A DNA stretch of 64,000 bases from Yersinia similis (GCF_001053095.1 NZ_CGBP01000008.1:62001-126000); one strand, 5' to 3'. Shown: positions 47,882 through 57,655, counted from the first letter of the stretch. The notes: a model not told the origin generated them from the sequence alone. Made by a program: numbers and translations.

Positions 47882-50800
47882 ATGTATGCACCATCCAGGT
47901 TAAAACTTATTGCTCTTACCATTACTACATTATTAGGTACCGCGGCTTGTACACCTCATCTTTCGACCAATAATACAAAAAGTGCGAAAACAGAGGTGAA
48001 TCAAAAAGCGCTGATGCAATCTTCGATTATTGATTTCGATGGCAATCAGCTGCCTGATTTTGTGACCGCCAGTTCAGGTTCAACATTATCTCTGAGCTCC
48101 ACCCGCTATATTATGGGTCAACAGTCGCTTAAATGGGAATGGCAGGCAGGCAGTACGATGACCATTGAGCACCCTATTACACAAGTCACCGATCAGGTCG
48201 CGTCTAAAACCTGGGGGCGTAAAGCCACACAGGTGCTCTCTTTTTGGATCTATAACGAAACTCCGGTGGATGATTATATGATAGTCGATCTGGGGCGAGG
48301 ACTCGGTCCGTCAGGGGCTCCGGATGCCGGTATCAAAGTCAAAATGAATTTCAGTGGCTGGCGCGCAGTGGGCGTGTCACTGCAAAATGATCTGGAAGGG
48401 CGGGAAATCGAAGGTATTGGCTTCGATGATAATGAAGAAGGTGAAAGCGGTGGACGTAGCACTATCGCGGGCGGTGCGAAAAGCGATATGGACAGCATCC
48501 GTTTTCGGGCGCCGCTAAAAGCAGCAGCGGGTACCTTCTATATTGATCGCGTTATGCTGTCTATTGATGATGCTCGATATCAATGGTCGGATGATCATGT
48601 CAAAACCCGTTATCAGATCCCGGAAATTGATTTTCGGTTACCCGCAAAATTGCCAACACCAACGGCAGGGGAAATAGCGGCAGCTGATGATATTCGTGAT
48701 GCATTGATCCGCGTCTTTACCGAAGGTCAAAGCGGTGAAAATGGCTTGGTTTTGATAGATAATCGCGAGAAATTACGCGCTCATTTTGCAGCATTAAAAA
48801 TTCACCGTGATGCCGCAGGCCAATTATCGGGTCGGCACATTATTACAGATAAACAAAAGGTGTTATATCAACCGGAGTTTATGGATGATGCTGATAAGAA
48901 ACGTTTCAGCCATTATGTGCTTCTGGCCGATTACGCCACGCTGATGTTCAATATCAGCCGGGCCTACCAACGCAGTACATCAGAAGAAACTCGTCAGGAA
49001 CTGGCTGATATGTATATCCTGATGACTCAACACCTGTTGGATCAAGGCTATATGGATGGTAGCGCACTGGTGACAACCCACCACTGGGGATACAGCTCAC
49101 GCTGGTGGTATATCTCAGCTATGTTAATGGCGAATGAACTGGATAAACATCAACTGCGTCAGCCGGTTTCCGATGCGCTGTTGTGGTATTCCCGTGAATT
49201 TAAAGCCAACTTTGATATGATCCCAGGGCCGGAAAGCTCGGATCTGGACTATTTCAATACCCTATCCCGCCAACATCTGGCGTTGCTGATGCTGGAATCT
49301 GATCCGGCAAAACGTGTGGCATTACTCAAGCGCTTTGGTGAATACATCAATGTGGCACTTTCACAGACGCCACCGGGAGGCTACGACGGCTTGCGACCAG
49401 ATGGTACGGCATGGCGTCATGAAGGTAACTATCCAGGTTACTCATTCCCTGCCTTTAAAAATGCCGGTCAATTGGTATATATGCTACATGGCACACCATT
49501 TGCGGTAAGTGATGAAGGGCGGGCGGCACTGAAAAAAGCCATGTTATCGGCATGGATCTACAGTAACCCGGCAACCTCACTGGGGCTGGCGGGGCGTCAT
49601 CCGTTTAACTCTTCAAGTGTGACTCTGTTCCAAGATTCCTTCCACTGGCTAGCACTCACGGGTGATCCGAAAACCGGTGATAAAGTGGATAAAGCGCTGG
49701 CAGCCGCTTATCTGCAAATTACCGGAACACCGGAAAGTGAGAGTGAAGCAATCTTTGGTGTACGCATTGCTCCAGCAGAGCTCCCCCAAGGAAACTGGAC
49801 ATTTAACGGCGGTGCATTCGGGATCCACCGTTTCAGCGACAAGATGGTGACGCTGAAGGCGTACAACAGTAATGTCTGGTCGTCAGAGATCTATTATCGC
49901 GATAACCGTTATGGCCGTTATCAGAGCCATGGTGCAGTACAGGTCCTTCCGTATGGTAGTCAGAAAGAGATAGGTTTTGTACAAGATGGTTGGGACTGGA
50001 ATCGCAATCCAGGCACAACCACGATCCACCTTCCGTTAGCTGAGCTGGATAGCCCTAACACGCATACCCTGATGTTACGTGGTAATCATCCATTCAGTGG
50101 TCACTCATCACTAAGCGGCAAATATGGCATGTTTGCCTTTAAATTTGATGCGCCATCTATGCCGAAATTTGACAGCAGTTTTACCGCGCGTAAGAGTGCT
50201 CTCGAAACTGAAAATCGGTTAGTTCTATTGGGCAGTAACATCAGTAACAATACGGAAAAATATGCTACTGAAACCACCCTGTTCCAACATGGTATTACAG
50301 ATAAAGCCAGTGATCTCTGGGTGAACGGCGAGCGCATTACGGCATTGCCTTACCAGCGCGCACTGGAGGAAGGTGACTGGTTAATTGATGGCCATGGCAA
50401 CGGCTATCTACTGACCAAAGGGGCGAAAGGTGAAGTACGCCGCCAGCATCAGGTTTCTGCCAATGATAAATCCCGTGCCCCTACTGGAGGCAATTTCAGT
50501 CTGGCCTGGCTTGATCACGGGGCGAAACCACAGAATGCACAATACGAATATCTGATGGTGCTAGAGGCAACACCAGAAGGTATGCAACAACTGGCCACAG
50601 ATTATCGGGCCGGTAAGAAAGTGTATGAGGTGTTACGTCAAGATGCCTCCGTACATATTGTGCGTGATAACGTGACGCAGACGACCGGTTACGCAGCCTT
50701 TAGTTCTGTAACACCAGATGAAGGTGTGGTGAAAAATATTGCTCAGCCAGCCATTGTTATGACGCAAATACAGAGTAATGGTCAGCTTAAGATCAGCGGT

Positions 50801-50995
50801 GTTACGCCAGATCTGAATATGACCCGCACAACGAAAGCAACGCCATTAGCGATTTCCGTGACACTCAACGGCCAGTGGCAAGCCACGGAGAATAATCCGC
50901 AGGTGAGCGTAAAACCCGCGGGAAAGACCACGCAACTGGTGTTTACCAGCTACTTTGGTATGCCACAAGAGGTCACGCTCAAGCCGATGAACTAG
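47882..50995 (+). CDS. Chondroitin (sulfate ABC-type) endolyase, PL8, lipoprotein signal
   Basis: Polysaccharide lyase of 1037 residues, close in length and sequence to Proteus vulgaris chondroitinase ABC I (about 1021 aa). It cleaves chondroitin/dermatan sulfate, and often hyaluronan, by beta-elimination to unsaturated disaccharides. The N-terminal lyase-N jelly roll (about 45-230), the alpha/alpha toroid (about 250-620) and the C-terminal beta-sandwich domains are present. Catalytic residues align with H501, Y508, R560 and E653 of the Proteus enzyme: His513 and Tyr520 in WRHEGNYPGYSF, Arg572 in LAGRHPF and Glu669 in WSSEIYY. The signal peptide ends in LGTAAC, a permissible lipobox, so the enzyme is probably a lipoprotein, unlike the soluble Proteus form. 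An YPAL element sits in its terminator. Confidence 0.93.
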   Translation: MYAPSRLKLIALTITTLLGTAACTPHLSTNNTKSAKTEVNQKALMQSSIIDFDGNQLPDFVTASSGSTLSLSSTRYIMGQQSLKWEWQAGSTMTIEHPITQVTDQVASKTWGRKATQVLSFWIYNETPVDDYMIVDLGRGLGPSGAPDAGIKVKMNFSGWRAVGVSLQNDLEGREIEGIGFDDNEEGESGGRSTIAGGAKSDMDSIRFRAPLKAAAGTFYIDRVMLSIDDARYQWSDDHVKTRYQIPEIDFRLPAKLPTPTAGEIAAADDIRDALIRVFTEGQSGENGLVLIDNREKLRAHFAALKIHRDAAGQLSGRHIITDKQKVLYQPEFMDDADKKRFSHYVLLADYATLMFNISRAYQRSTSEETRQELADMYILMTQHLLDQGYMDGSALVTTHHWGYSSRWWYISAMLMANELDKHQLRQPVSDALLWYSREFKANFDMIPGPESSDLDYFNTLSRQHLALLMLESDPAKRVALLKRFGEYINVALSQTPPGGYDGLRPDGTAWRHEGNYPGYSFPAFKNAGQLVYMLHGTPFAVSDEGRAALKKAMLSAWIYSNPATSLGLAGRHPFNSSSVTLFQDSFHWLALTGDPKTGDKVDKALAAAYLQITGTPESESEAIFGVRIAPAELPQGNWTFNGGAFGIHRFSDKMVTLKAYNSNVWSSEIYYRDNRYGRYQSHGAVQVLPYGSQKEIGFVQDGWDWNRNPGTTTIHLPLAELDSPNTHTLMLRGNHPFSGHSSLSGKYGMFAFKFDAPSMPKFDSSFTARKSALETENRLVLLGSNISNNTEKYATETTLFQHGITDKASDLWVNGERITALPYQRALEEGDWLIDGHGNGYLLTKGAKGEVRRQHQVSANDKSRAPTGGNFSLAWLDHGAKPQNAQYEYLMVLEATPEGMQQLATDYRAGKKVYEVLRQDASVHIVRDNVTQTTGYAAFSSVTPDEGVVKNIAQPAIVMTQIQSNGQLKISGVTPDLNMTRTTKATPLAISVTLNGQWQATENNPQVSVKPAGKTTQLVFTSYFGMPQEVTLKPMN

Positions 50996-51042
50996 CTCTC
51001 AGCGTTACATTATTTCTCAGTGTTACATTATTAAAACATGAC

Positions 51043-51061
51043 TCAGGGCGCTTCGGCGCCC
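51043..51061 (+). terminator. Terminator hairpin of the lyase gene, left duplicate
   Basis: CAGGGCGCTTCGGCGCCCTG is a strong stem with a TTCG tetraloop about 48 bp after the lyase stop. The T-run that should follow has been displaced by the inserted YPAL element; a second copy with one base change and its TTTT tail lies at 51227-51247. Just before it, 50997-51032 is an 18-bp near-perfect tandem repeat (TCTCAGCGTTACATTATT type). Confidence 0.75.
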
Positions 51062-51227
51062 TGAGGTTATTGACAAAGTGCCCGCGACGGAGAGAACAGG
51101 CAGATCGTAAAGACGCCGTAAATACATCCATGTAGGCTCGAGCCGCGCCATCCTTGGCGCGGACGCTTTACTCCTCTGCCTATCCTCACCGTTCAAGATC
51201 ACGTCATCGGGGTTTGTCAGCAGTCTG
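51062..51227 (+). mobile_element. YPAL-type miniature palindromic element, copy 1
   Basis: This 166-bp sequence is identical to 63130-63295. Its ends are inverted (TTGACAAA and TGACAAA on the opposite strand) and its centre contains strong inverted repeats (CCGCGCC-ATCCTT-GGCGCGG), so the whole folds into a long hairpin. It carries no gene. It is inserted directly into the lyase terminator, with the hairpin duplicated on both sides. Length, position behind a stop codon and target type fit the YPAL elements described in yersiniae, which are reported to stabilise the upstream mRNA. Confidence 0.85.
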
Positions 51228-51249
51228 AGGGTGCTTCGGCGCCCTTTTA
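51227..51249 (+). terminator. Terminator hairpin of the lyase gene, right duplicate with T-run
   Basis: GAGGGTGCTTCGGCGCCC followed by TTTTAC repeats the hairpin at 51043 with one C-to-T change in the stem. Together with the left copy it brackets the YPAL element. Confidence 0.7.
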
Positions 51250-51362
51250 CTATTACGTCTAAGTCATAACACCTGCGCCTGAGTAATAGTATTTGGGTCT
51301 GAGTGATAACATTACGTGTGATGATGAAGAGACCAGCAGGAATGACACAAGATCCGCGATAA

Positions 51363-51392
51363 CCTCTTCCTGAGCAGATTTTCAGGAAGAGG
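51363..51392. terminator. Stem-loop between the lyase and sulfatase gene ends
   Basis: CCTCTTCCTGA and TCAGGAAGAGG form a perfect 11-bp stem with an 8-nt loop, 21 bp past the sulfatase stop. No long T-run follows on the minus strand, so termination would be weak or the stem may protect mRNA 3' ends. Confidence 0.5.
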
Positions 51393-51413
51393 AAGTCAGC
51401 AGTCGATCAGTGA

Positions 51414-52967
51414 TTAAAGATAAGCATTAGCCGCATTAGCCGCAACTTCTGTTGGCCGCCAGACATCACCAGAGTGCTCCAGCCAAGGGATTAACTCGTC
51501 AGCAATCAATTGATTCACCAGAACCATATTTTCTGCGGCAATGTTTTTCATCTGGTAAGGATCATTTTTATTGTCATGCAGAGTATAAGTGAGCGGCTTG
51601 CCAACTTTACGATCGATGACTAACGTATAGCGATCTGTCCGCACTCCGCGCTGACCGTAAGATTGTCCACCATAAGGCATAAAAGTATACAACTGCGAGG
51701 TAGGACGTTTATCACCCGGGCGCCCGGCAACCGTATTAGAGAAATCCGTGCCTTCGATCTGATCCGGGATATGCTCGCTCATGCCCATCAGACCCAGTAG
51801 CGTCGGATAAATATCGGGGGCGGAGAACAGCAGTTCATCTTCCCGCACAGGCAGTTTTCCCGGCCAGCGGAACATCATAGGAATACGCATCGATTCTTCG
51901 TAATGTACATTCTTGGTTGGCTGACCGTTAGAACCCATACAGCAACCATGATCAGAGAAGAAAACTACCAGGGTGTCTTTATCCAGATTCAGGCGGTCTA
52001 GCTCAGCAACAATACGGCCAAATTGCTCATCGACACCGTTCACCATCGCCATATACTCTTTAAAATATTTTGGCCCGTAACCGTCCTGATAGGCTTTATC
52101 CCATACCACATTCGGACGGGTATTTAGAGATTCTGAGGTGTGGTCTTTAAAACGATCCAGGTATTTTTGTGGAACCTGATCATACGGTGAATGCGGTGGG
52201 TTCATGGAGACCACTAACGCGAAGGGTTGATCGTTATCTCGGTATTTCCCCCCCTCATTGCGCAGATACTTAATAGCGATATCGGCCTCATGCTCCGGGC
52301 TCCACTGGTTAATTTTTAGTGGGTTATCACGTGGCGTATCGTTGGTCCAGTACATAGGATTAAGATGTAAATCGTAAGTCCCGTAACTGTACCAAAAATC
52401 GAAACCGTGGCGTTTTTCCGGTGGCGTCCAGTCATTCCAATAACGCCCTTCCATTGGGTTGTTATAGCTTGGCACAAAGGGGGCTTCTGGTGCATCAAGA
52501 TGCCATTTGCCGATGTAACCCATGCTGTATCCCTGTTTCTTCAGGATATCAGACCACGTGACCGACTCTTTTTTAAGTTCAATACCAAAATCTTTACCCC
52601 CAAAATTGCCATCAGCTCCCGTGTGGCAGTTGCCTTGTAAGCCATTGCGATAAGGATATTGTCCGGTCATTAGCATGCCACGGAAAGGTGTACACAGCGG
52701 ATAATTGGACACCGCTTGTTTCAATACCACACTTTGACTGGCGAACTGGTTAATAAAAGGGGTAATTGAGGGGTCTTGTCCCATAAACCCCAGTGACTGG
52801 GTACGCATTTCATCCGGGAAAACAATCAATAGGTTTGGTTGTTTTCCGGTTTTTTTCGCGGGTACTGCGGCCTGAGCCGTACTGAGCACCCCCGTCGCGG
52901 CCGCGGTTGCCCCCAACGCGCCAGAAACTGCGATTCCTTTTAATAAATTTCGTCTTGTTAGCGACAT
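51414..52967 (-). CDS. Tat-exported Cys-type sulfatase (family S1)
   Basis: Arylsulfatase-fold enzyme of 517 residues that removes sulfate esters. The start MSLTRRNLLKG has GGAG seven bases upstream and begins a twin-arginine signal peptide (cleavage near AQA, residue 33). The core motif C92-T-P94-F-R96-G is the C-x-P-x-R site whose cysteine becomes formylglycine. GYIGKWHL and the metal site FFSDHG are present. Folded export through Tat fits cytoplasmic conversion of Cys92 by the sulfatase-maturating enzyme encoded at 63468. The position between the chondroitin lyase and the GalNAc genes suggests a GalNAc-4- or 6-sulfate ester as substrate; sequence alone does not settle the linkage. Confidence 0.9.
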   Translation of the reverse strand: MSLTRRNLLKGIAVSGALGATAAATGVLSTAQAAVPAKKTGKQPNLLIVFPDEMRTQSLGFMGQDPSITPFINQFASQSVVLKQAVSNYPLCTPFRGMLMTGQYPYRNGLQGNCHTGADGNFGGKDFGIELKKESVTWSDILKKQGYSMGYIGKWHLDAPEAPFVPSYNNPMEGRYWNDWTPPEKRHGFDFWYSYGTYDLHLNPMYWTNDTPRDNPLKINQWSPEHEADIAIKYLRNEGGKYRDNDQPFALVVSMNPPHSPYDQVPQKYLDRFKDHTSESLNTRPNVVWDKAYQDGYGPKYFKEYMAMVNGVDEQFGRIVAELDRLNLDKDTLVVFFSDHGCCMGSNGQPTKNVHYEESMRIPMMFRWPGKLPVREDELLFSAPDIYPTLLGLMGMSEHIPDQIEGTDFSNTVAGRPGDKRPTSQLYTFMPYGGQSYGQRGVRTDRYTLVIDRKVGKPLTYTLHDNKNDPYQMKNIAAENMVLVNQLIADELIPWLEHSGDVWRPTEVAANAANAYL

Positions 52968-53027
52968 GCTGTTACTCCAGAGAGAAATAGAAAATTTCTG
53001 TTTTAAAGAATCTAGCTGTATTACAAG

Positions 53028-53040
53028 TGAAACGGTTTCA
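53028..53040. promoter_or_regulatory. Candidate operator upstream of the sulfatase gene
   Basis: TGAAAC-G-GTTTCA is a perfect inverted repeat 60 bp before the sulfatase start. It resembles LacI-family or KdgR-type half-sites. About 40 bp further upstream TTCGATA occurs twice at a 10-bp interval (53077 and 53087), which resembles direct-repeat sites used by DeoR-family proteins. No binding protein is proven. Confidence 0.4.
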
Positions 53041-53760
53041 TTACTGGATGTTCGCTTTCCTTCTGATACTGAACATTTCGATACCGTTCGATAACCACAA
53101 ATCGTAAACAAACAAAACAAAAAATGCTGTGTTTAGGATCACAATGAAAGATTAAGGTGCTTTACTTAAGTGAGGAAAAAATATGAATAGGCAATACATC
53201 ATGTAATTGTGGTGATAAAATACCCAGGCCAGGTAACTTTTTTAAATAAAAAACAAATTAAATCAATTAATTGTATTTATTTTTCTTGTTTCTATGCACT
53301 CTTATGTCATTTATTTTCGTTTAAACATCAACCAATACATTCATACAATAAATCAAAAGGAGGCTAAAAAAGAATAGAGAGAGAGACAATACGTAATGAT
53401 TTTCGTTTTTTTAACGAATATCATTATCGTTATCGATTATTTGTTAAAAATAATTGTGATCTCCGTTACGAAACCCCAGTCTTCAGGCTAGAATTTCGTG
53501 AAAATCAACTTCTTTATGTGTTAAGAATCACATTTCAATCTATTGTTTTTACATTATTTTATTCTTTTTATCTTTAGAGGATGTTTTTGATCTAATATCC
53601 CAATTGTCACGTCATTAGAAAGCCGTGCAGCTATAGATATGATAAATGTGTATGCGTAAGTTTTCGCAAACATAAAACCAATAAAACGAAGCTTTGTGAA
53701 AGAGATCATAACTTTTGATCTTTCTCATTGAAGATAAACGTAAGCGTAGTAATCTTAATT

Positions 53761-53793
53761 CGAAGCCAAACGAATATAATTCGATTGGCTTCG
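53761..53793. promoter_or_regulatory. 33-nt palindrome directly upstream of agaR
   Basis: Two 15-nt arms, CGAAGCCAAACGAAT and its complement, pair at 14 of 15 positions around a 3-nt centre. The palindrome ends one base before the AAGGGG ribosome site of agaR. It could be an autoregulatory operator or an mRNA hairpin controlling agaR translation. It has no T-run and lies upstream of the gene, so a terminator is unlikely. Confidence 0.65.
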
Positions 53794-53806
53794 TAAGGGG
53801 ACAGAA

Positions 53807-54583
53807 GTGAAAGCGGCAATCGAAAGGCGCATGGAAATCTTCAATATCGTAACCCAGCAAGGGAAAGCTCGTGTCGAAGATCTAGCCGAAAGATTCAATG
53901 TCTCAAGTGTCACCATTCGTAGTGACCTGAGTTTTTTAGAGAAAAACGGGTACATCGTCAGATCGCACGGTTCGGCTATTCCGAACACCGGCGTTATCGC
54001 CGAGCTGACTGTCCATGAAAAGCGACGCCGTAATTCCGGCGTGAAATCGCTGATTGGTCAGGCAGCGGCGAAACTGATTAACAGTGGTGACACCGTCATT
54101 CTGGATTCAGGAACGACCACACGGGAAATTGCGGCCAACTTGAGGTCGGTAGAGAACGTAGTGGTTATGACGAATGGTCTTGATGTGGCTATGGAGTTAG
54201 CATCAGCCCCCGGCGTGGAAGTCCTCATCTCCGGTGGTGTGTTGCGTAAGAGTGCGATGTCTTTTTCTGGTTCTCAAGCCGAAGCCAGCCTGAAAAACTT
54301 TCGTTTTGACAAAGTTTTTCTGGGTGTTGATGGTTTTGACTTGCGAGTTGGTATCACCACATATAATGAGCAGGAAGCGAGTCTTAACCGCCTAATGTGT
54401 GACATCTCGGAACAAATTATTGCAGTGGCTGATTCGACCAAATTTGGGAAACGTAGCTGCCACATGATTCGAGAGTTTGGTGATATCGATATTTTGGTGA
54501 CGGATTCGGATATTCCTGAAGAGTATGTGCAGCGACTACGGGATATGCGAATTGAAGTGATCATAGCTGAAAAAGAGAAGTAA
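53807..54583 (+). CDS. agaR: DeoR-family repressor, AgaR-like
   Basis: Transcriptional repressor of 258 residues. The N-terminal DeoR helix-turn-helix is visible (VEDLAERFNVSSVTIRSDLSFLE), followed by a sugar-phosphate-sensing ISOCOT domain with ILDSGTTT, MTNGLDVA and FLGVDGFDL, all as in E. coli AgaR, the repressor of N-acetylgalactosamine genes. Translation starts at GTG, eight bases after AAGGGG. A striking palindrome precedes it. The gene leads into kbaZ on the same strand, 49 bp away. The inducer is probably a GalNAc- or galactosamine-phosphate, by family analogy. Confidence 0.88.
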   Translation: MKAAIERRMEIFNIVTQQGKARVEDLAERFNVSSVTIRSDLSFLEKNGYIVRSHGSAIPNTGVIAELTVHEKRRRNSGVKSLIGQAAAKLINSGDTVILDSGTTTREIAANLRSVENVVVMTNGLDVAMELASAPGVEVLISGGVLRKSAMSFSGSQAEASLKNFRFDKVFLGVDGFDLRVGITTYNEQEASLNRLMCDISEQIIAVADSTKFGKRSCHMIREFGDIDILVTDSDIPEEYVQRLRDMRIEVIIAEKEK

Positions 54584-54632
54584 CACCTTGACTCCATAGT
54601 GACATTCTTAATGTTAATTGTGGAGTTAATGT

Positions 54633-55931
54633 ATGCATCCTTTAGAAAAGCTGGTTCAGCGCCATAAAGCTGGGGAACAAATTGGGATTTACTCAGTTTG
54701 TTCTGCCCATCCTCTTGTCATCGAAGCTGCGCTGGAGCAAGCGTTAGAAAATGACTCAGAACTGTTAATCGAAGCCACCTCTAATCAGGTTGACCAATTT
54801 GGTGGCTATACCGGTATGACTCCGGCTGATTTTCGTGATTACGTTTTTGCTAAAGCTGATGCTCTGCACTTCCCTCTCGAAAAACTCATTTTAGGCGGCG
54901 ATCATTTAGGGCCAAACCGTTGGCAGCACTTGCCTGCCAACGAAGCCATGGCGCATGCCGATGATCTGATCGCGGCGTATGTCGCGGCGGGCTTCAAAAA
55001 AATTCACCTCGATTGCAGCATGTCCTGCGCTGATGATCCTGTTCCCTTATCCGATGAAATTGTGGCCGAGCGTGCCGCACGTCTGGCCGCCATTGCAGAA
55101 GCAACGGAATATCAACACTTCAATATACACACCGCCGTTTATGTCATCGGAACAGAAGTGCCTATCCCTGGTGGCGCGACCGAAGAGTTGAATGAAATCG
55201 AAGTCACCTCACCAGAAGCCGCACGTAAAACGATTGAATGCCATCAAAAAGCGTTTGAGAAAGCAGGTGTTGCTGAGTGCTGGCCACGGGTGATTGGTCT
55301 GGTAGTGCAGCCTGGTGTTGAGTTTGATCACACCGGTGTGATTGATTTCTGTCCAGAGAAAGCCCATGAACTCAGTAAAGTCATGGATGATTACGATTAT
55401 CAGGTATTCGAAGCCCACTCCACCGATTATCAAACCGATGATGCCTACCGCGCACTGGTTAAAGGCCATTTTGCCATTCTGAAAGTAGGCCCGGCGCTGA
55501 CATTTGCTCTGCGTGAAGCCCTGTTCAGTTTATGTCATATCGAAGAAGAGTTATTCCCGGCAGAACAGTGTTCCCGGCTTCGTCAGGTAATGGAAGACGT
55601 AATGCTGAAATCGCCGGAATACTGGAAAAAATATTATCTCGGTGATGCTGAACAAGTGCGCTTAGCCCGCGTTTACAGTTTCAGTGACCGTATGCGCTAT
55701 TACTGGCCGATGGAAGCGGTGCAGGCCGCACAGGAAAAATTGTTTGCCAATCTGAATAGCGCACCGATCCCGCTGCCACTCTTGAGCCAGTACATGCCAC
55801 GCCAGTTTACTGCGGTTCGCGAAGGCACACTGCCTTTTGAAGCGACGGCATTGGTCAAACAACAAATCAAAAATACGCTTATTGGCTATGTTAATGCATG
55901 CCACCTTTTTAACGGGAACTCATCGAAATGA
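54633..55931 (+). CDS. kbaZ: Tagatose-1,6-bisphosphate aldolase non-catalytic subunit (KbaZ/GatZ)
   Basis: Protein of 432 residues of the KbaZ/GatZ family, which acts as a chaperone-like partner for full activity and stability of the class II aldolase KbaY/GatY. Recognisable stretches are [36 protein letters not shown] and FEAHSTDYQ. It starts the agaSVWEF-A operon and overlaps agaS by 4 bp. The catalytic KbaY subunit is not encoded in the window, so this operon depends on a copy elsewhere or outside the window edge. Confidence 0.93.
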   Translation: MHPLEKLVQRHKAGEQIGIYSVCSAHPLVIEAALEQALENDSELLIEATSNQVDQFGGYTGMTPADFRDYVFAKADALHFPLEKLILGGDHLGPNRWQHLPANEAMAHADDLIAAYVAAGFKKIHLDCSMSCADDPVPLSDEIVAERAARLAAIAEATEYQHFNIHTAVYVIGTEVPIPGGATEELNEIEVTSPEAARKTIECHQKAFEKAGVAECWPRVIGLVVQPGVEFDHTGVIDFCPEKAHELSKVMDDYDYQVFEAHSTDYQTDDAYRALVKGHFAILKVGPALTFALREALFSLCHIEEELFPAEQCSRLRQVMEDVMLKSPEYWKKYYLGDAEQVRLARVYSFSDRMRYYWPMEAVQAAQEKLFANLNSAPIPLPLLSQYMPRQFTAVREGTLPFEATALVKQQIKNTLIGYVNACHLFNGNSSK

Positions 55932-57094
55932 CGCAATATTTAGGATACAACCTGGAAGAACTCACTCGCTTACATGCCAGTTGGACTGCACAGGAAATTG
56001 AGCAGCAGCCTGTATGTTGGGGAAAAACACAGCGTATTGTAGAAGAGAGCCAGGCCGCGATTAATGATTTTCTGCATCAGGCATTAGCCGCAAGTAACAC
56101 GCGGATTATTTTTACCGGTGCTGGAACATCAGCCTTTGCCGGGCGTGCGCTGGTTCCACTGTTAGCACCTTATCTATCCCATCGTATTGAAGCGATTGCG
56201 ACAACGGATTTGGTGGCAACACCAGAACAATACTTCGCCGAAGATATCCCGACACTGCTGGTTTCATTTGCCCGTTCCGGCAACAGCCCGGAAAGTGTGG
56301 CTGCGTTACAAGTGGCATCGGCCTGTTTATCTCGCTGTTTCCACTTGGTATTGACCTGTAATCAGAGCGGCCAGTTATATCAATATTGCCAGACGGCACC
56401 AGGCGCACTGGCCGTACTGATGCCAGCAGAAACCAATGACCAATCACTGGCGATGACCTCCAGTTTTTCCTCCATGATGATGGCAGCGATGGCCATTTTT
56501 GCCGGTATCGACAAGTATTCGAAAGAAATTGAAAGATTTTGTAAGGGATCTGCGGATTGGTTCAAAGAAATGAATCGTAAAATCATCGATAATACTAAAA
56601 GTTCCCAATACCAAAGAGTTATCTACTTAGGTAGTGGCGGATTACAGGGGCTGGCCCAAGAGTCAGCACTGAAGTTACTCGAATTAACCGCAGGTAAAGT
56701 TGTGGCTACTTTTGACACTCCGTTGGGGTTCCGCCATGGTCCGAAATCAATCGTTAATCCGGACACTTTGGTTGTTGTTTACATCTCTAATGACCCCTAC
56801 ACACGTCAATATGATCTCGACCTGTTAGCTGAGATCCGCGCCAACAACGTTGCCGGTAAGGTTATTGCTGTCGCAGCACAATCAGATGCTTATGTCACGG
56901 CTGGCGACCATATTCTGGTGCCAGGTATGACAGAAAGTTCTGACTTAGGCCTGCTGTTTGCCTATCTGATGTTCGCACAGTCCTTCGCTTTTCATAGCTC
57001 AGTTGCCTTAAACAACACACCGGATAGCCCATCTCCAACGGGCGAAATCAATCGTGTGGTGCAAGGTGTGACTATTTATCCATTTAAAAAATAA
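55928..57094 (+). CDS. agaS: Galactosamine-6-phosphate deaminase/isomerase AgaS
   Basis: SIS-domain enzyme of 388 residues that converts galactosamine-6-phosphate to tagatose-6-phosphate and ammonia. Two SIS sugar-isomerase domains are visible: the first has [16 protein letters not shown] and [13 protein letters not shown], the second [12 protein letters not shown] and GFRHGPKS. It overlaps kbaZ by ATGA and is followed by the PTS genes after 17 bp. Cytoplasmic. Confidence 0.93.
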   Translation: MTQYLGYNLEELTRLHASWTAQEIEQQPVCWGKTQRIVEESQAAINDFLHQALAASNTRIIFTGAGTSAFAGRALVPLLAPYLSHRIEAIATTDLVATPEQYFAEDIPTLLVSFARSGNSPESVAALQVASACLSRCFHLVLTCNQSGQLYQYCQTAPGALAVLMPAETNDQSLAMTSSFSSMMMAAMAIFAGIDKYSKEIERFCKGSADWFKEMNRKIIDNTKSSQYQRVIYLGSGGLQGLAQESALKLLELTAGKVVATFDTPLGFRHGPKSIVNPDTLVVVYISNDPYTRQYDLDLLAEIRANNVAGKVIAVAAQSDAYVTAGDHILVPGMTESSDLGLLFAYLMFAQSFAFHSSVALNNTPDSPSPTGEINRVVQGVTIYPFKK

Positions 57095-57111
57095 CACACA
57101 GGAATATCCCT

Positions 57112-57609
57112 ATGACTCGGCCAAATATCGTCTGGACTCGTATCGATGAACGTTTACTTCATGGACAGATCCGCATTACCTGGGGAAAGCACACAGAAGC
57201 CAATTTAATTCTGGTGGCCAATGATGACGCTGCCGATGGCCCTAACTCGGCTTTCATGCAGGCGGGAATGAAAGCCTCCGCTGGCGGTGAATATGCAGTG
57301 CGCTTTTTCAGTATCCAGAAAACAATTGATGTCATCCATAAAGCCTCTCCTCAGCAGAAGGTTTTCATTCTGTGTAACTCCCCGACGGATGTTGCGCGTT
57401 TGGTCGAAGGCGGTGTGCCAATTACTCAGTGTAACGTGGGCAATATGCACTACCACGAGGGTAAACGTCAGATTGCCAAAACAGTCTCCGTGGATGAAAA
57501 AGATCTGGACGCTTTCCAACGTATGGCCGCGCTTGGCGTGACCTGTACAGTACAGAACACGCCAGATCAAACGCCAATTAATGTGATTGAACTGGCCGCC
57601 AGAGCATAA
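57112..57609 (+). CDS. agaV: PTS mannose/fructose/sorbose-family IIB component (AgaV/AgaB-like)
   Basis: IIB domain protein of 165 residues. The phosphorylated histidine is His17 in RIDERLLHGQI, followed by the family stretch NLILVANDDAA. In E. coli the IIB of the GalNAc system is AgaV and of the galactosamine system AgaB; which of these this one matches in substrate cannot be told by eye. In streptococci a related mannose-family PTS imports unsaturated glycosaminoglycan disaccharides, which would fit the lyase and hydrolase here. Confidence 0.92.
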   Translation: MTRPNIVWTRIDERLLHGQIRITWGKHTEANLILVANDDAADGPNSAFMQAGMKASAGGEYAVRFFSIQKTIDVIHKASPQQKVFILCNSPTDVARLVEGGVPITQCNVGNMHYHEGKRQIAKTVSVDEKDLDAFQRMAALGVTCTVQNTPDQTPINVIELAARA

Positions 57610-57655
57610 ATCCACGACGTATTACGCCAAGACATAGGGAATTAAAGGATAAATT

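Noticed and set aside
51062-51227. The 166-bp repeat as an ERIC element or a small RNA gene
   Set aside because: Its sequence does not match the ERIC consensus and there is no promoter or separate terminator inside; length, palindromic form and insertion in terminators fit YPAL.
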